Below are positions 19,545 to 27,964 of a stretch of 64,000 nt of DNA, piece by piece. Under the pieces are notes generated by a model, which saw only the letters and a program-made list of their open reading frames with translations, searched no databases and was not told the DNA's origin. This stretch comes from an uncultured Alcanivorax sp. (lineage in GTDB: Bacteria; Pseudomonadota; Gammaproteobacteria; Pseudomonadales; Alcanivoracaceae), in NCBI RefSeq assembly GCF_947258575.1, contig NZ_CAMYIV010000003.1:62001-126000 (forward strand), written 5' to 3'. The position numbers and the translations under genes are program-made. Positions within the stretch are counted from its first letter, which is position 1, and each line of letters begins with the position of its first letter.

Positions 19545-19624
19545 TGTAGGAGCGCCTCTCGAGGCGCGAACCGGCTTGCCGATATATTCAAAGGCATGAT
19601 TCACACCTCAAGAGGTGATCCTAC
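19545..19624. repeat. REP-like inverted repeat between prpB and prpC
   Basis: Arms TGTAGGAGCGCCTCTCGAGG at 19545-19564 and CCTCAAGAGGTGATCCTACA at 19605-19624 pair with a few mismatches. It belongs to the same GTAGGAGC family as the element upstream of ppsR. Confidence 0.75.
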
Positions 19625-19634
19625 ATAAAATCTC

Positions 19635-20522
19635 CTAGCCCTTGCCCTTGGCAAAGAGCGCATCCAGCTTCTGCTCGTAATCGTGGTAATTCAGGAAATC
19701 GTACAGTTCCATACGTGTCTGCATGATGTCCACCACGTCTTTCTGGTGGCCCTGCTCGCGGATACTTTGATATACCTTCAGCGCGGCCTGGTTCATGGCA
19801 CGGAAGGCACTCAGCGGATACAGGATCATGTCCGCACCGGCTTCAGCCAACTCTTCGCGGGTAAACAGCGGTGTGGCGCCAAATTCAGTGATATTGGCCA
19901 GCAATGGTACGTCGCCCAGCCCTTCCTTGAAGGCCTTGTAATCTTCCAGGGTGTGTACCGCTTCGGCAAAGATGCCATCCGCACCGGCCTCAATGCAGGC
20001 TCGGGAACGCTCGATCGCCGATTCAAGGCCATCCTTCTGAAAGGCATCAGTGCGAGCAATAATGAAGAAGTCATCATCGGTCTTGCCGTCAACAGCCGCC
20101 TTGACCCGGTCCACCATCTCTTCCTGGGACACAATTTCCTTGTTCGGGCGGTGACCACAACGCTTCTGGGCCACCTGGTCTTCCAGGTGGACGGCGCCGG
20201 CACCGGCCTTGATCATTTCTTTCACAGTACGGGAGATATTGAACGCCCCACCCCAGCCGGTATCGATATCCACCAGCAGCGGGGTTTCCACGGCACTGGA
20301 GATTCGGCGCACGTCTTCCAGCACATCATTCATGCTGGTCATCCCCAGATCCGGCATGCCGTAGCTGGCATTCGCCACACCACCGCCAGACAGGTAGATA
20401 GCCCGGTAGCCGGTCTGCTCTGCCATCATAGCCGCATAGGCGTTGATGGTACCCATCACTTGCAACGGTTTTTCTTCGGCTAGTGCCTTGCGGAAACGAC
20501 CGCCGGCGGTGAGTTTGCTCAT
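19635..20522 (-). CDS. prpB: 2-methylisocitrate lyase
   Basis: A 295-residue isocitrate lyase-superfamily enzyme cleaving 2-methylisocitrate to pyruvate and succinate. [20 protein letters not shown] carries the catalytic Cys region, and [17 protein letters not shown] contains the metal-binding Asp residues. The length is normal. GAGGAGATC precedes the ATG. It is the first enzyme gene after the regulator. Confidence 0.96.
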   Translation of the reverse strand: MSKLTAGGRFRKALAEEKPLQVMGTINAYAAMMAEQTGYRAIYLSGGGVANASYGMPDLGMTSMNDVLEDVRRISSAVETPLLVDIDTGWGGAFNISRTVKEMIKAGAGAVHLEDQVAQKRCGHRPNKEIVSQEEMVDRVKAAVDGKTDDDFFIIARTDAFQKDGLESAIERSRACIEAGADGIFAEAVHTLEDYKAFKEGLGDVPLLANITEFGATPLFTREELAEAGADMILYPLSAFRAMNQAALKVYQSIREQGHQKDVVDIMQTRMELYDFLNYHDYEQKLDALFAKGKG

Positions 20523-20545
20523 GGTAGATCTCCTCGTTATGTGCC

Positions 20546-20598
20546 GTAGGAGCTTGCCTGCAAGCGAACAGCGTTCGCCATGCGAGCATGGCCCCTAC
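20546..20598. repeat. REP-like element between gntR and prpB that supplies the gntR stop
   Basis: The left arm 20546-20569 and the right arm 20573-20598 are imperfect complements ending in GTAGG. The TAG stop codon of the gntR gene (20595-20597 on the minus strand) lies inside the outer GTAGG of the right arm. Confidence 0.7.
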
Positions 20599-21290
20599 AG
20601 GGTATTACCCTGCACGGTATATTGGTTTTCGATATTCTTGCGCGCACTACTGATATGACGGCGCATCAATAGCTCGGCCATTTCGCCATCACGAGACTCG
20701 ATAGCCTCAACAATTCGACGATGCTCATTGAGGGCTTTCTGGGGCCGATTGGCCACGGTGCTGAACTGGTAGCGGTACATTCGTACCAGATGATACAGCT
20801 CACCGATCAGCAACTGGCTGAGAGTGGCATTGTGGCTGCCCTGAATAATGCGGTAATGGAAATCCAGATCCCCTTCGCGCTGGAAATAGGCGACATCTTC
20901 ACGGAGATCTTGCTGTTGCTCATGCTGGGCCAGCACATCATAAAGGCCGCGCACTTCGTCAGCGGTCATATGTTCCGCTGCGAGCCGGGCGGCCATGCCC
21001 TCCAGGGCTTCGCGAACATGATAGATTTCGATCAGGTCGTTGACGCTGAGGGAAGCGACCCGGGTGCCCACGTGCACCACTCTCTCGAGCAGTTTGCGGG
21101 ATTCCAGACGGCGGATAGCTTCACGAAGGGGGCCACGGCTGACACCGTAGCGGCTGGCCAGTTCGGTTTCGCTGACCTTGGAACCGGGCAGGATCTCCCC
21201 GCGCACAATATCGTCCTGGAGCCGGGCGAAGACCCGATCTGCCAGTGTGCGTGTGTTTTCAGGCAAGGAGCCCGGGGAAGCAACAGACAT
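20595..21290 (-). CDS. GntR-family regulator of the prp operon (FadR/FCD type)
   Basis: A 231-residue transcription regulator. The N-terminal winged helix (about residues 15-80) contains GEILPGSKVSETELASRYGV and GPLREAIRRLE; the rest is an all-helical FCD ligand-binding domain with the metal-binding pattern (DLDFHYRII, AIESRDGEMAELLMRRHI). It is the first gene of the prp operon, as in Pseudomonas aeruginosa. Two identical ATTGTTGACAAT boxes upstream are probable binding sites. The inducer is presumably a 2-methylcitrate pathway intermediate (inference). Confidence 0.92.
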   Translation of the reverse strand: MSVASPGSLPENTRTLADRVFARLQDDIVRGEILPGSKVSETELASRYGVSRGPLREAIRRLESRKLLERVVHVGTRVASLSVNDLIEIYHVREALEGMAARLAAEHMTADEVRGLYDVLAQHEQQQDLREDVAYFQREGDLDFHYRIIQGSHNATLSQLLIGELYHLVRMYRYQFSTVANRPQKALNEHRRIVEAIESRDGEMAELLMRRHISSARKNIENQYTVQGNTL

Positions 21291-21301
21291 AAAACAGCCC
21301 G

Positions 21302-21313
21302 ATTGTTGACAAT
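21302..21313. promoter_or_regulatory. Operator-like box 1 upstream of the prp operon
   Basis: ATTGTTGACAAT, an imperfect palindrome with half-sites ATTGT/ACAAT, lies 12 bases upstream of the gntR start. It fits the TTGT-N2-ACAA pattern of FCD-type GntR operators. An exact copy lies 63 bases further up. Confidence 0.65.
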
Positions 21314-21364
21314 CTGAACAACCGGGCTGGACTTTACGCCCCTAAACAGGATGTTTCAAGAGGC

Positions 21365-21376
21365 ATTGTTGACAAT
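21365..21376. promoter_or_regulatory. Operator-like box 2 upstream of the prp operon
   Basis: A second exact ATTGTTGACAAT, 75 bases upstream of gntR and just after the filF stop codon. The 63-base spacing is six helical turns, which would suit looping or cooperative binding by the GntR regulator. Confidence 0.65.
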
Positions 21377-21381
21377 TTGGC

Positions 21382-23331
21382 TCAGGACGATGGAGCCATG
21401 GGGTCACAAATTGCATCGCCTGGGGCCCCTTTGAAAAACTGCACTGCCCCACTACGTAAGGAATTAAATCGGCGAGCTTCGGGATCACTTGGTTCATCGC
21501 TGAAGCCAGCCAGAACAATTCTCGGCAGAAAAGTCTCTTCGACCCAACGAGCACGGAGGCCAATGTCGAAATTTCCATCAGACAGGCGATAAAGGGGAGC
21601 ACAATTATTGGCATCAACCGTCAAATCAACTCGGCCTTCGATTGTCGCATTGAAGTGCGGGGTATCTGCTCGTCGATCCATACCTGGCGCCAACCGGATT
21701 GACAGGTTGGCGCTTTTGGGATCATCAAAACTCCGTGTTACAAGACCAACGCCATAGGTATTACCGCAAACACCACCTGCACCAGTAGCTACGAGTCCAT
21801 TTGCACTAATCCTTAAACAAAACTCACCGATATCATTTTCGTCCATCCGAACACGCTCACGGCTTACGGTTTCGCCGCCAAGGGTCTCTGGGTAATTGCC
21901 ACCAGCGTTACTGATTTCTTCGTTTTCATCTGTATCTTCGTCAGGGTCGGCGATATCCATACACACTCCGGTGTCATCATCGTCGCCAAGATCATCATCA
22001 ACACAGGCCCGCATTAAACGAATAGTGTAATCACCAACCAACTCTGCAGGGATAGCAGGTTTAGCCTGGACAAAGCCAGTTTTGGTGGCTCGGAATGGAA
22101 GAGGCTCGCCGGTCAACTGTTCATCCAGTAACTCACCAGTGATTTCCCCTTTTTCTTCCTCCTGCAAGCTTGTGCCGGAACTCGGAAAATCAAGCTTAAA
22201 GTCGCTATTGCCGTCGATATCCACCCCCGCATAAAGGCTAGACCCGAGGAAACGCCCCGCAACCTGGGCATCAGTATTGTTGGCGGGAGCATCACCAATA
22301 CCTGCACTTAGCAGATTGACGGAAAGCGAATCATCATCCTGATTCTGAAGTTCAAGGATGTCCGACAGCCCTGCACTGGAACTAAAGCCCAGGTAATCCA
22401 GAACCTCATTACCACCTTCTGACGCCCGAACACCCAAGCCGCCACCAAGGATATCTCCATCTGGCAGAACTAACGCGTTGAGTGTGAAAGACACCGTAGA
22501 ACCATCTTCCCCGCCGAAGTCACAGCCCTCCAAAATGATGCATTCCCCCGCAATTTCAAAGGCATAGAGACCAGCGCGGGTCCGATCATTTCCTTCTACA
22601 AGACGACCCTCATACGCAGCGGTATCGTTGGCAAATCCATCAACAGGCGTTTCCGTGTTAACCCGGTCGATAAATCCCTGCCAAGCCGCCTTGAATTCGT
22701 CGAAATCGCTGTAATTAAAACCATTTTCTGCCCCAAGCTCAGGCTGGGCATCGAGTATAGTATTCGGATCCCCCGAGTCTGCGGGGAGATTCGGGTCACC
22801 CGGGATGATAATCTTCGCATCAGGATCATTACCCTGCTGATTAAGGGCATGCAGTAACGCGGACCGGTTCAATGCCGGGCTGGCAGTGCCTACCGCGCCG
22901 TCTTGAACGGTTGTCCTGCGGGGTGACTCAATTAGATCAGCCAGGGTTAGCTGGTAAGTTCCCTTACGCAATTGCTGCGGCAGTTTGTAGCTTCCCAGCG
23001 TCACCCGATTACCTTCAAAAATAGCGCTACCAATATAGAATTCAACGCTACGCGAGTTAGCCGGACAGAGTGCATGGAAAGCAGGAACTTCGATATTCAG
23101 GCCAGCAGGGGTATAAGCCTCGTCACGGGTATAACCGTTGGAGTTTCCACATTGATAACCCAGGTTCGCCACACGCGGGCCCTGTAGTTCAATCAGGGAA
23201 TCACCACGAGGGTTAATGTCACAGTTAGCGCCTAGCGGGCAACCAGGGACCGTGGCATCGGAAAAATCCTCGCCGCCATTACAGCCAGCAAACGCCAGGG
23301 CGGCAAAAGCCATTAATGTAAGGTGTCGCAT
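21382..23331 (-). CDS. filF: FilF-like lipoprotein of a putative pilus system
   Basis: A 649-residue lipoprotein: lipobox AFAGC (Cys17), then paired cysteines (PGCPLGANCDINPRG). The sequence is rich in Asp, Asn and Gly with acidic low-complexity patches (DDDLGDDDDTGVCMDIADPD). No enzyme motif is visible. The name rests on the order of neighbours C39 peptidase, beta-barrel, FadL-like porin, small lipoprotein, large lipoprotein, which I recall from the Acinetobacter fil locus; the biochemical role is not established. It is the last gene of the fil operon. Confidence 0.7.
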   Translation of the reverse strand: MRHLTLMAFAALAFAGCNGGEDFSDATVPGCPLGANCDINPRGDSLIELQGPRVANLGYQCGNSNGYTRDEAYTPAGLNIEVPAFHALCPANSRSVEFYIGSAIFEGNRVTLGSYKLPQQLRKGTYQLTLADLIESPRRTTVQDGAVGTASPALNRSALLHALNQQGNDPDAKIIIPGDPNLPADSGDPNTILDAQPELGAENGFNYSDFDEFKAAWQGFIDRVNTETPVDGFANDTAAYEGRLVEGNDRTRAGLYAFEIAGECIILEGCDFGGEDGSTVSFTLNALVLPDGDILGGGLGVRASEGGNEVLDYLGFSSSAGLSDILELQNQDDDSLSVNLLSAGIGDAPANNTDAQVAGRFLGSSLYAGVDIDGNSDFKLDFPSSGTSLQEEEKGEITGELLDEQLTGEPLPFRATKTGFVQAKPAIPAELVGDYTIRLMRACVDDDLGDDDDTGVCMDIADPDEDTDENEEISNAGGNYPETLGGETVSRERVRMDENDIGEFCLRISANGLVATGAGGVCGNTYGVGLVTRSFDDPKSANLSIRLAPGMDRRADTPHFNATIEGRVDLTVDANNCAPLYRLSDGNFDIGLRARWVEETFLPRIVLAGFSDEPSDPEARRFNSLRSGAVQFFKGAPGDAICDPMAPSS

Positions 23332-23375
23332 AAATCGTTACCTGTAATAGCAAGCCGGGTTCTACCCGGCTGAAT

Positions 23376-24191
23376 TCACTGGGCTGAAAGCAGCAACTCG
23401 CCTTTCAGCACCGCTTGCAGCCCATCAGTACTCGACTGCTCTTGTAAGTAAGGCAGGAAAACTACCAAGTGACGTTGACCGGGTTCGCGCGGCAAGGTTC
23501 CTTGCAGATAGCCGTATCGGTACCAGGTCTCCGGGTATTTTCGGCTGAACGGTTGATCAATCAGAAGCAGCGGTCGGCCAGCTTCATCAAGCCACAGCAA
23601 TTGTGCGGCCACGTAGTCCTGTTTTCGAATGAAGGCCTTCAGATCAAGAGTAGTCACATTCTTGTTTAGTGTCAGGGCCATCGCCTTGAGTGGCTCATCG
23701 CCCAGCATTACCGGGCTATCTTGGTCAAAAGTAACAAGAATTTCGGCCCCTGGGGCAAGTTCGACGGCTTCCTCCAGCAGATGCTGGCAGCAATCCTGCC
23801 GTATAGTGCGGTAGGTTTCCAGAAAACCGCTCTCAGCGACCTCAGCATACTCCGGTTCGACCCTGTCCAGCGCCTCCCGTTCAGCCACCATATCCACTGG
23901 GCGACTGGTTAGCTGGCCACTTTCGTCCACGTAGGTAATAAACCGATCTCGCTCTTTATCCTCAAGCTCCTGGTCTATCTCTTCGCTGGGCCGGTAGTCT
24001 TCCAGCGGCTCAGCAAGAGAAAGCCCACCAGCACTGCCATCAGCATCAATCGGTTTTTTGTCTTCGGGTTTCTCGATGGTGACCAAGTTACCCTGAGCAT
24101 CCGTATAAACGTAGAGCTCACCCTGCCCTGGCTGACCTTGGCAGGCAGCCAGCAACAGTATCAGCGGATAGAGAAAAGAGTATTTTTGCAT
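23376..24191 (-). CDS. filE: FilE-like lipoprotein of a putative pilus system
   Basis: A 271-residue lipoprotein with lipobox LLAAC (Cys17). The region after it, GELYVYTDAQGNLVTIEKPE, resembles the DUF4124-type strand repeat, and a charged linker (EEIDQELEDKERDRFITYVD) follows. The C-terminal half could be a small beta domain. Its start codon shares one base with the filD stop (TAATG), so translation is coupled. Assigned FilE by position and size. Confidence 0.7.
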   Translation of the reverse strand: MQKYSFLYPLILLLAACQGQPGQGELYVYTDAQGNLVTIEKPEDKKPIDADGSAGGLSLAEPLEDYRPSEEIDQELEDKERDRFITYVDESGQLTSRPVDMVAEREALDRVEPEYAEVAESGFLETYRTIRQDCCQHLLEEAVELAPGAEILVTFDQDSPVMLGDEPLKAMALTLNKNVTTLDLKAFIRKQDYVAAQLLWLDEAGRPLLLIDQPFSRKYPETWYRYGYLQGTLPREPGQRHLVVFLPYLQEQSSTDGLQAVLKGELLLSAQ

Positions 24192-25858
24192 TAGAACCGA
24201 GTTCGGAACGCCAGGCCCATGATAGTTACCGTAGCTTCAGTTTTGATATCAAGTCCGGCGTAGGGGTTATAGACCACATTGTCGATACCAGTGCAGTTGG
24301 CTGCACAGCTTGTATTTGCGGGAATTTCATCCTTGCTTCGCAGCTGTGCAATACCCAGATCGATATCGGTGTCTTTGTCCCATTTATACCCAAGACCAAG
24401 GCTGTAATACTTCGCCTCATTGATTGGAACCAGCGGACTACGCCGATCCTCCGGAATCGCTGAAGCACGTGGCTCGTAACCGGCACGAAGCTGGATACGA
24501 CCTGTAAGATCATAGGAAGCACCAAATGCCAGATTCCAGGTGGACTGATAGTTCAGCGGGTAACTTAAACGGGACGAAGTGGATCCAGGCGAAAACAAAC
24601 GAGCCAAGCTTAGTACCGCAGAGCTACGATCAAAGGTGAAATCAAAAGAATCCCACTCTTTGTAATCGGCCCAGACAGCATCGATGTTGAACTGTAGTCT
24701 TTCTGTGGGCCTGATCTTGATGCCAGTCTGGAAAGAGGCGGGCATCGTCAAATCCATGCTTACACGCCCCACTTCTTCTGCTGCGACACGGGAAGGAATG
24801 CCAAGCACCGCCAGGGCAATAGCCCCCGTTGCGGAGCCGCCAATACCATTAATTGTCTCCTGGGCAGCATTGGAGTAGCTGATCTTGTAGTCACCGCGCA
24901 TATGCGTTTTGGCTGCAGAGCGATACACAGCACCCCAGGCAAAACGTTCATGGGGCTCCCACAGTACCCCCAGGTTATAGGAAGGGCTGAAACGCTGGTC
25001 CATTTTCACATCAAGAGAAGCCAGATTCTTGAACGGTCCCAAGCCCTCTTCCGGACGACAGATCCCGAAGAGAATCAGATCCAGAGCGATATTGGACTCG
25101 CCTTTAAAAGGCGCACAGATGCTTTCATCCAGCACCCTGGCAAAACCCAACAGCTCATTGGGGGCACGAAAATCCTGCTCCAGGGCCACAGCCTGAAAGC
25201 TCATACCGATGGAAGCACCAATTGAGAGCTCATCATTGACACGATACCCAACCGAAGGAGAAAGATAAGTAATACGCTCCAGCGCTACCCGCTCCCCCAT
25301 AAAGTTGCCGACATCATCTTCATCACGGTAAAAACCAGCCGCCATAGGGAGATACGTGGCGGTGCCAAAAGTGAACTTGGAACCTGCTGGACGAATGGAA
25401 AAGGCCGGCAGAGGGCCAGCAATCAAAGGACCAGGGGGCAAATCCACCGTATCGTTAATAAACGGCACATAGAGAGAAATGCCCTCAATAGTACTATTGG
25501 CGGTTTTGAAATCCCGACAGAAATCCACACCATCGTTGGGTGCGTCGTTACAGACAACCGGATCATCGGAAAAACCGAAAACATTGTAGTCAGGGGGTGC
25601 GGAAAACTCGGAGTTCAAACTGAAGTCCGCAGCCAGAAACTGCAAGTCGACCCTGCGTCCGTCCAGCTTGGCCAACCCTGCTGGATTGAAATGAATGGCC
25701 ATAATGCCTGGGGGATCAGCCGTTACCGCATGGCCCATGCTCATGGCACGCACATCAATCGCCAAGTTGTTAGCCAGCTGGGCTCTGCTGCTTGTCGCAA
25801 ACAAGCCCGCCAGCAAAGCCGCCAGGCCGCAGACCAAAGCCTTATTATTGTTCTTCAT
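24191..25858 (-). CDS. filD: FadL/OmpP1-type outer-membrane protein of the fil locus
   Basis: A 555-residue outer-membrane beta-barrel. The signal peptide (ALLAGLFATSSRAQ) is followed by LAIDVRAMSMGHAVTADPPG and IMAIHFNPAGLAKLDG, the N-terminal hatch motif of the FadL/TodX family, in which NPAG is diagnostic. The C-terminus TIMGLAFRTRF ends in Phe as outer-membrane proteins do. FadL proteins import hydrophobic compounds; in the fil locus the barrel may instead serve the secreted filament proteins (inference). Confidence 0.85.
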   Translation of the reverse strand: MKNNNKALVCGLAALLAGLFATSSRAQLANNLAIDVRAMSMGHAVTADPPGIMAIHFNPAGLAKLDGRRVDLQFLAADFSLNSEFSAPPDYNVFGFSDDPVVCNDAPNDGVDFCRDFKTANSTIEGISLYVPFINDTVDLPPGPLIAGPLPAFSIRPAGSKFTFGTATYLPMAAGFYRDEDDVGNFMGERVALERITYLSPSVGYRVNDELSIGASIGMSFQAVALEQDFRAPNELLGFARVLDESICAPFKGESNIALDLILFGICRPEEGLGPFKNLASLDVKMDQRFSPSYNLGVLWEPHERFAWGAVYRSAAKTHMRGDYKISYSNAAQETINGIGGSATGAIALAVLGIPSRVAAEEVGRVSMDLTMPASFQTGIKIRPTERLQFNIDAVWADYKEWDSFDFTFDRSSAVLSLARLFSPGSTSSRLSYPLNYQSTWNLAFGASYDLTGRIQLRAGYEPRASAIPEDRRSPLVPINEAKYYSLGLGYKWDKDTDIDLGIAQLRSKDEIPANTSCAANCTGIDNVVYNPYAGLDIKTEATVTIMGLAFRTRF

Positions 25859-25888
25859 GGCATGCCTCTCACAACTGCAAATATCGGC

Positions 25889-26905
25889 TTAGGCACCGGG
25901 TTTCAGGCCGCTGAAATCAATCGGCATGGACAACCCAAGCAGCACGTCGGGAGAGTCTTCGGTCAGACCGAAGCCGAAACTCAGGTTAATGATTCGGTTC
26001 TTGGAAGAGCGCAAACCAATAGAGGTATTCACAACACTGGATGTAGAGTCTTCGGAGCGGGCAATACGCCCACCATCAAAGAAAAACTCGGTATCGAAAT
26101 TATAGGATTGCTGATAGCTGGCGCTCAGAGACACCTCGTAGGACAGCGCATAAGCTAACCCCATGGAAAAGTTGATGCTGTCCCCCGGGTTCACCTCTTC
26201 GAGGGTATCCGAGCCACGCCGCTGATTGATACCAGTAATATCAAACGCCATTGAATAACCCACTGAGCCATACAACACCACCGGATCAACAACCTTGCTC
26301 ATACTGACGCCGCCGCCCAGTGAATAGAAACCGGAGCCGCTGGACACCTCAGTGTTAACGTTGATGTCGTAAGGGCTGTCCCCGGTCGGCGTCGTCAGTG
26401 TGGTATAAAGTGTGGTATTTACCGCGCCGGGACGCACCGGGAACGGCTGATAACGTAACCCAAAAGACACATCACCCAGGGCTGCCTGGGAGACATCCTT
26501 TTCAGTATCGTACTTGTAGGAAACCGGCAGCCGAGTATTGAATGTCAGGTTGTTCCAGATACCATAATCAAAAGACAGCGAGGAGCCGAAGGAGTGCTGG
26601 GCATCCTGCTCAATCCGGAATCGGCTGATATTACCGCTATCCTCATCCAGAGCGATGTCAATCCGATCATCCCGGTAGTAGTTATAGTTTGCCGAGAAAT
26701 TCAGTGACATCTGGCCACTTGGCAACAGGGAGTACTGTTTTTCAGCCGCCTGAAAAACTTCTTCCAGGTTCTTTTCTTCGGTCACATCATCTTCTTTGGT
26801 CTGCAGGGCATCGCGTGCTTCTTCAACGCTTTCAGCCGCCCAGGCAACGGGCTGGGCAAGCAGGAGTGCAGCAATCGCTGCCACTTTTCCAGACTTCATA
26901 TTCAT
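25889..26905 (-). CDS. filC: FilC-like outer-membrane beta-barrel protein
   Basis: A 338-residue protein with a cleavable signal (VAAIAALLLAQPVAWAA). A short helical, charged segment (ESVEEARDALQTKEDDVTEE) precedes a long series of alternating hydrophobic strands (SLNFSANYNYYRDDR and others), typical of a transporter-like barrel. The ATG at 26905 is chosen because AAAGGA stands 10 bases upstream; the frame is open from 26941. It lies 30 bases before filD and 45 after filB. Confidence 0.72.
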   Translation of the reverse strand: MNMKSGKVAAIAALLLAQPVAWAAESVEEARDALQTKEDDVTEEKNLEEVFQAAEKQYSLLPSGQMSLNFSANYNYYRDDRIDIALDEDSGNISRFRIEQDAQHSFGSSLSFDYGIWNNLTFNTRLPVSYKYDTEKDVSQAALGDVSFGLRYQPFPVRPGAVNTTLYTTLTTPTGDSPYDINVNTEVSSGSGFYSLGGGVSMSKVVDPVVLYGSVGYSMAFDITGINQRRGSDTLEEVNPGDSINFSMGLAYALSYEVSLSASYQQSYNFDTEFFFDGGRIARSEDSTSSVVNTSIGLRSSKNRIINLSFGFGLTEDSPDVLLGLSMPIDFSGLKPGA

Positions 26906-26950
26906 GCAAAGCCGTCCTTTATTCTGTTTTTTATTTGCCACTGCAGGCTC

Positions 26951-27760
26951 TTATTTTCTGAAATAGGTGCGGGTTGGCACATTGATCACACGCTCTGTGC
27001 CATCCTCTTCCTCAATCAATACCCGGCGAAGCGTACTGGCTTTATCTGCCCAGTTTTCGATGGTATTGGTAAACACTGGAAACTCCTGGAAGGCCAGCCG
27101 ATTAATCGTGCGCTCGTCCAACAAACGGAGATCATAATCAGTTAACTCCAAACCATCCTGTGGCTCAAAACCGTTGGGAAAGACAATGAACAGAACATTC
27201 TGGTCCCAAACCTCTAAAAACTTTGATTCTGTGAAGCTGATATTTCCCAACGCCGGGTCAGCCACATATATATGGCCATCCTGATATTTTTTCAGCACCA
27301 CAAAATGCTTGAAGCCGCCATATGCGATAGGAACGATTGCCGGGTGATCAAGGCTCTTGATGTCTTTCATTTCTGCCTTGAACCCACCACTGGGGTGACC
27401 CAAGGCAGTTGCCAAACGTTTCATATCAAGAAGGGAGAAACCTCGCCGCTTAACAATTTTCTCGGTTTCACCAAACCGCAGAAGCCCCTCCATGATCTGG
27501 CGCTCCTGGAACTGGCGTCCAAGATATTGATTCAATACGGTGGTCAAGGCAGCAGAGCCGCAGGAATAGTCGTACGCCTGGCGCGTGACATTGTGATAAC
27601 GGAATTCAGAAACCGGTTTAACGGCCACCCCTCTCTCGCGCAGGGGCCCGTCACCAGTGGGGTGCTCGTAATAAATCACGCCTTTCTCGGGGGGCTCGAC
27701 TACAACCGACTCATTGGCGGCAAAGTAGATCAGCGCTACACCCAGCATGGACGTCAGCAT
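26951..27760 (-). CDS. filB: FilB, C39-type cysteine peptidase anchored in the periplasm
   Basis: A 269-residue protein with an N-terminal hydrophobic segment (MLTSMLGVALIYFAA) and a C39-like papain-fold domain. Active-site elements are all present: Gln61 and Cys67 in TRQAYDYSCGSAALTTVLNQ, His152 in GGFKHFVVLKKYQ, and Asp168 in HIYVADPALGN. C39 peptidases cut leader peptides at a double-glycine-type site; here the enzyme is free-standing and not part of an ABC transporter. With FilA-type substrates carrying a leader-like motif, a maturation role is plausible (inference). Confidence 0.85.
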   Translation of the reverse strand: MLTSMLGVALIYFAANESVVVEPPEKGVIYYEHPTGDGPLRERGVAVKPVSEFRYHNVTRQAYDYSCGSAALTTVLNQYLGRQFQERQIMEGLLRFGETEKIVKRRGFSLLDMKRLATALGHPSGGFKAEMKDIKSLDHPAIVPIAYGGFKHFVVLKKYQDGHIYVADPALGNISFTESKFLEVWDQNVLFIVFPNGFEPQDGLELTDYDLRLLDERTINRLAFQEFPVFTNTIENWADKASTLRRVLIEEEDGTERVINVPTRTYFRK

Positions 27761-27964
27761 GGCAAGTTATCCGCTGTTATTGTTATTGTTTGTTTCAAAC
27801 ATAGGCAGCCATGTTAACCATGTCCCAGTAGGCAGGCAACCACCTATTCAGACAGACTCGGGTGGCGTTCCAGCCAATCTTGCTGGCCCCCAAATAAAGC
27901 TTACCCCTTACAACACCGACCATAAGGCCTTGTTATTAAAGGAAACTTCAAACAACCCCCTCCC

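Noticed and set aside
18339-19628. A 429-codon plus-strand frame
   Set aside because: It is the reverse of prpC with the palindromic repeat at its start; no protein family features.
24191-25858. The FadL-like gene as a stand-alone fatty acid or alkane importer
   Set aside because: It is possible in a hydrocarbon degrader, but its one-base overlap with filE and place between filC and filE make a fil role more likely; the transport role was not excluded.
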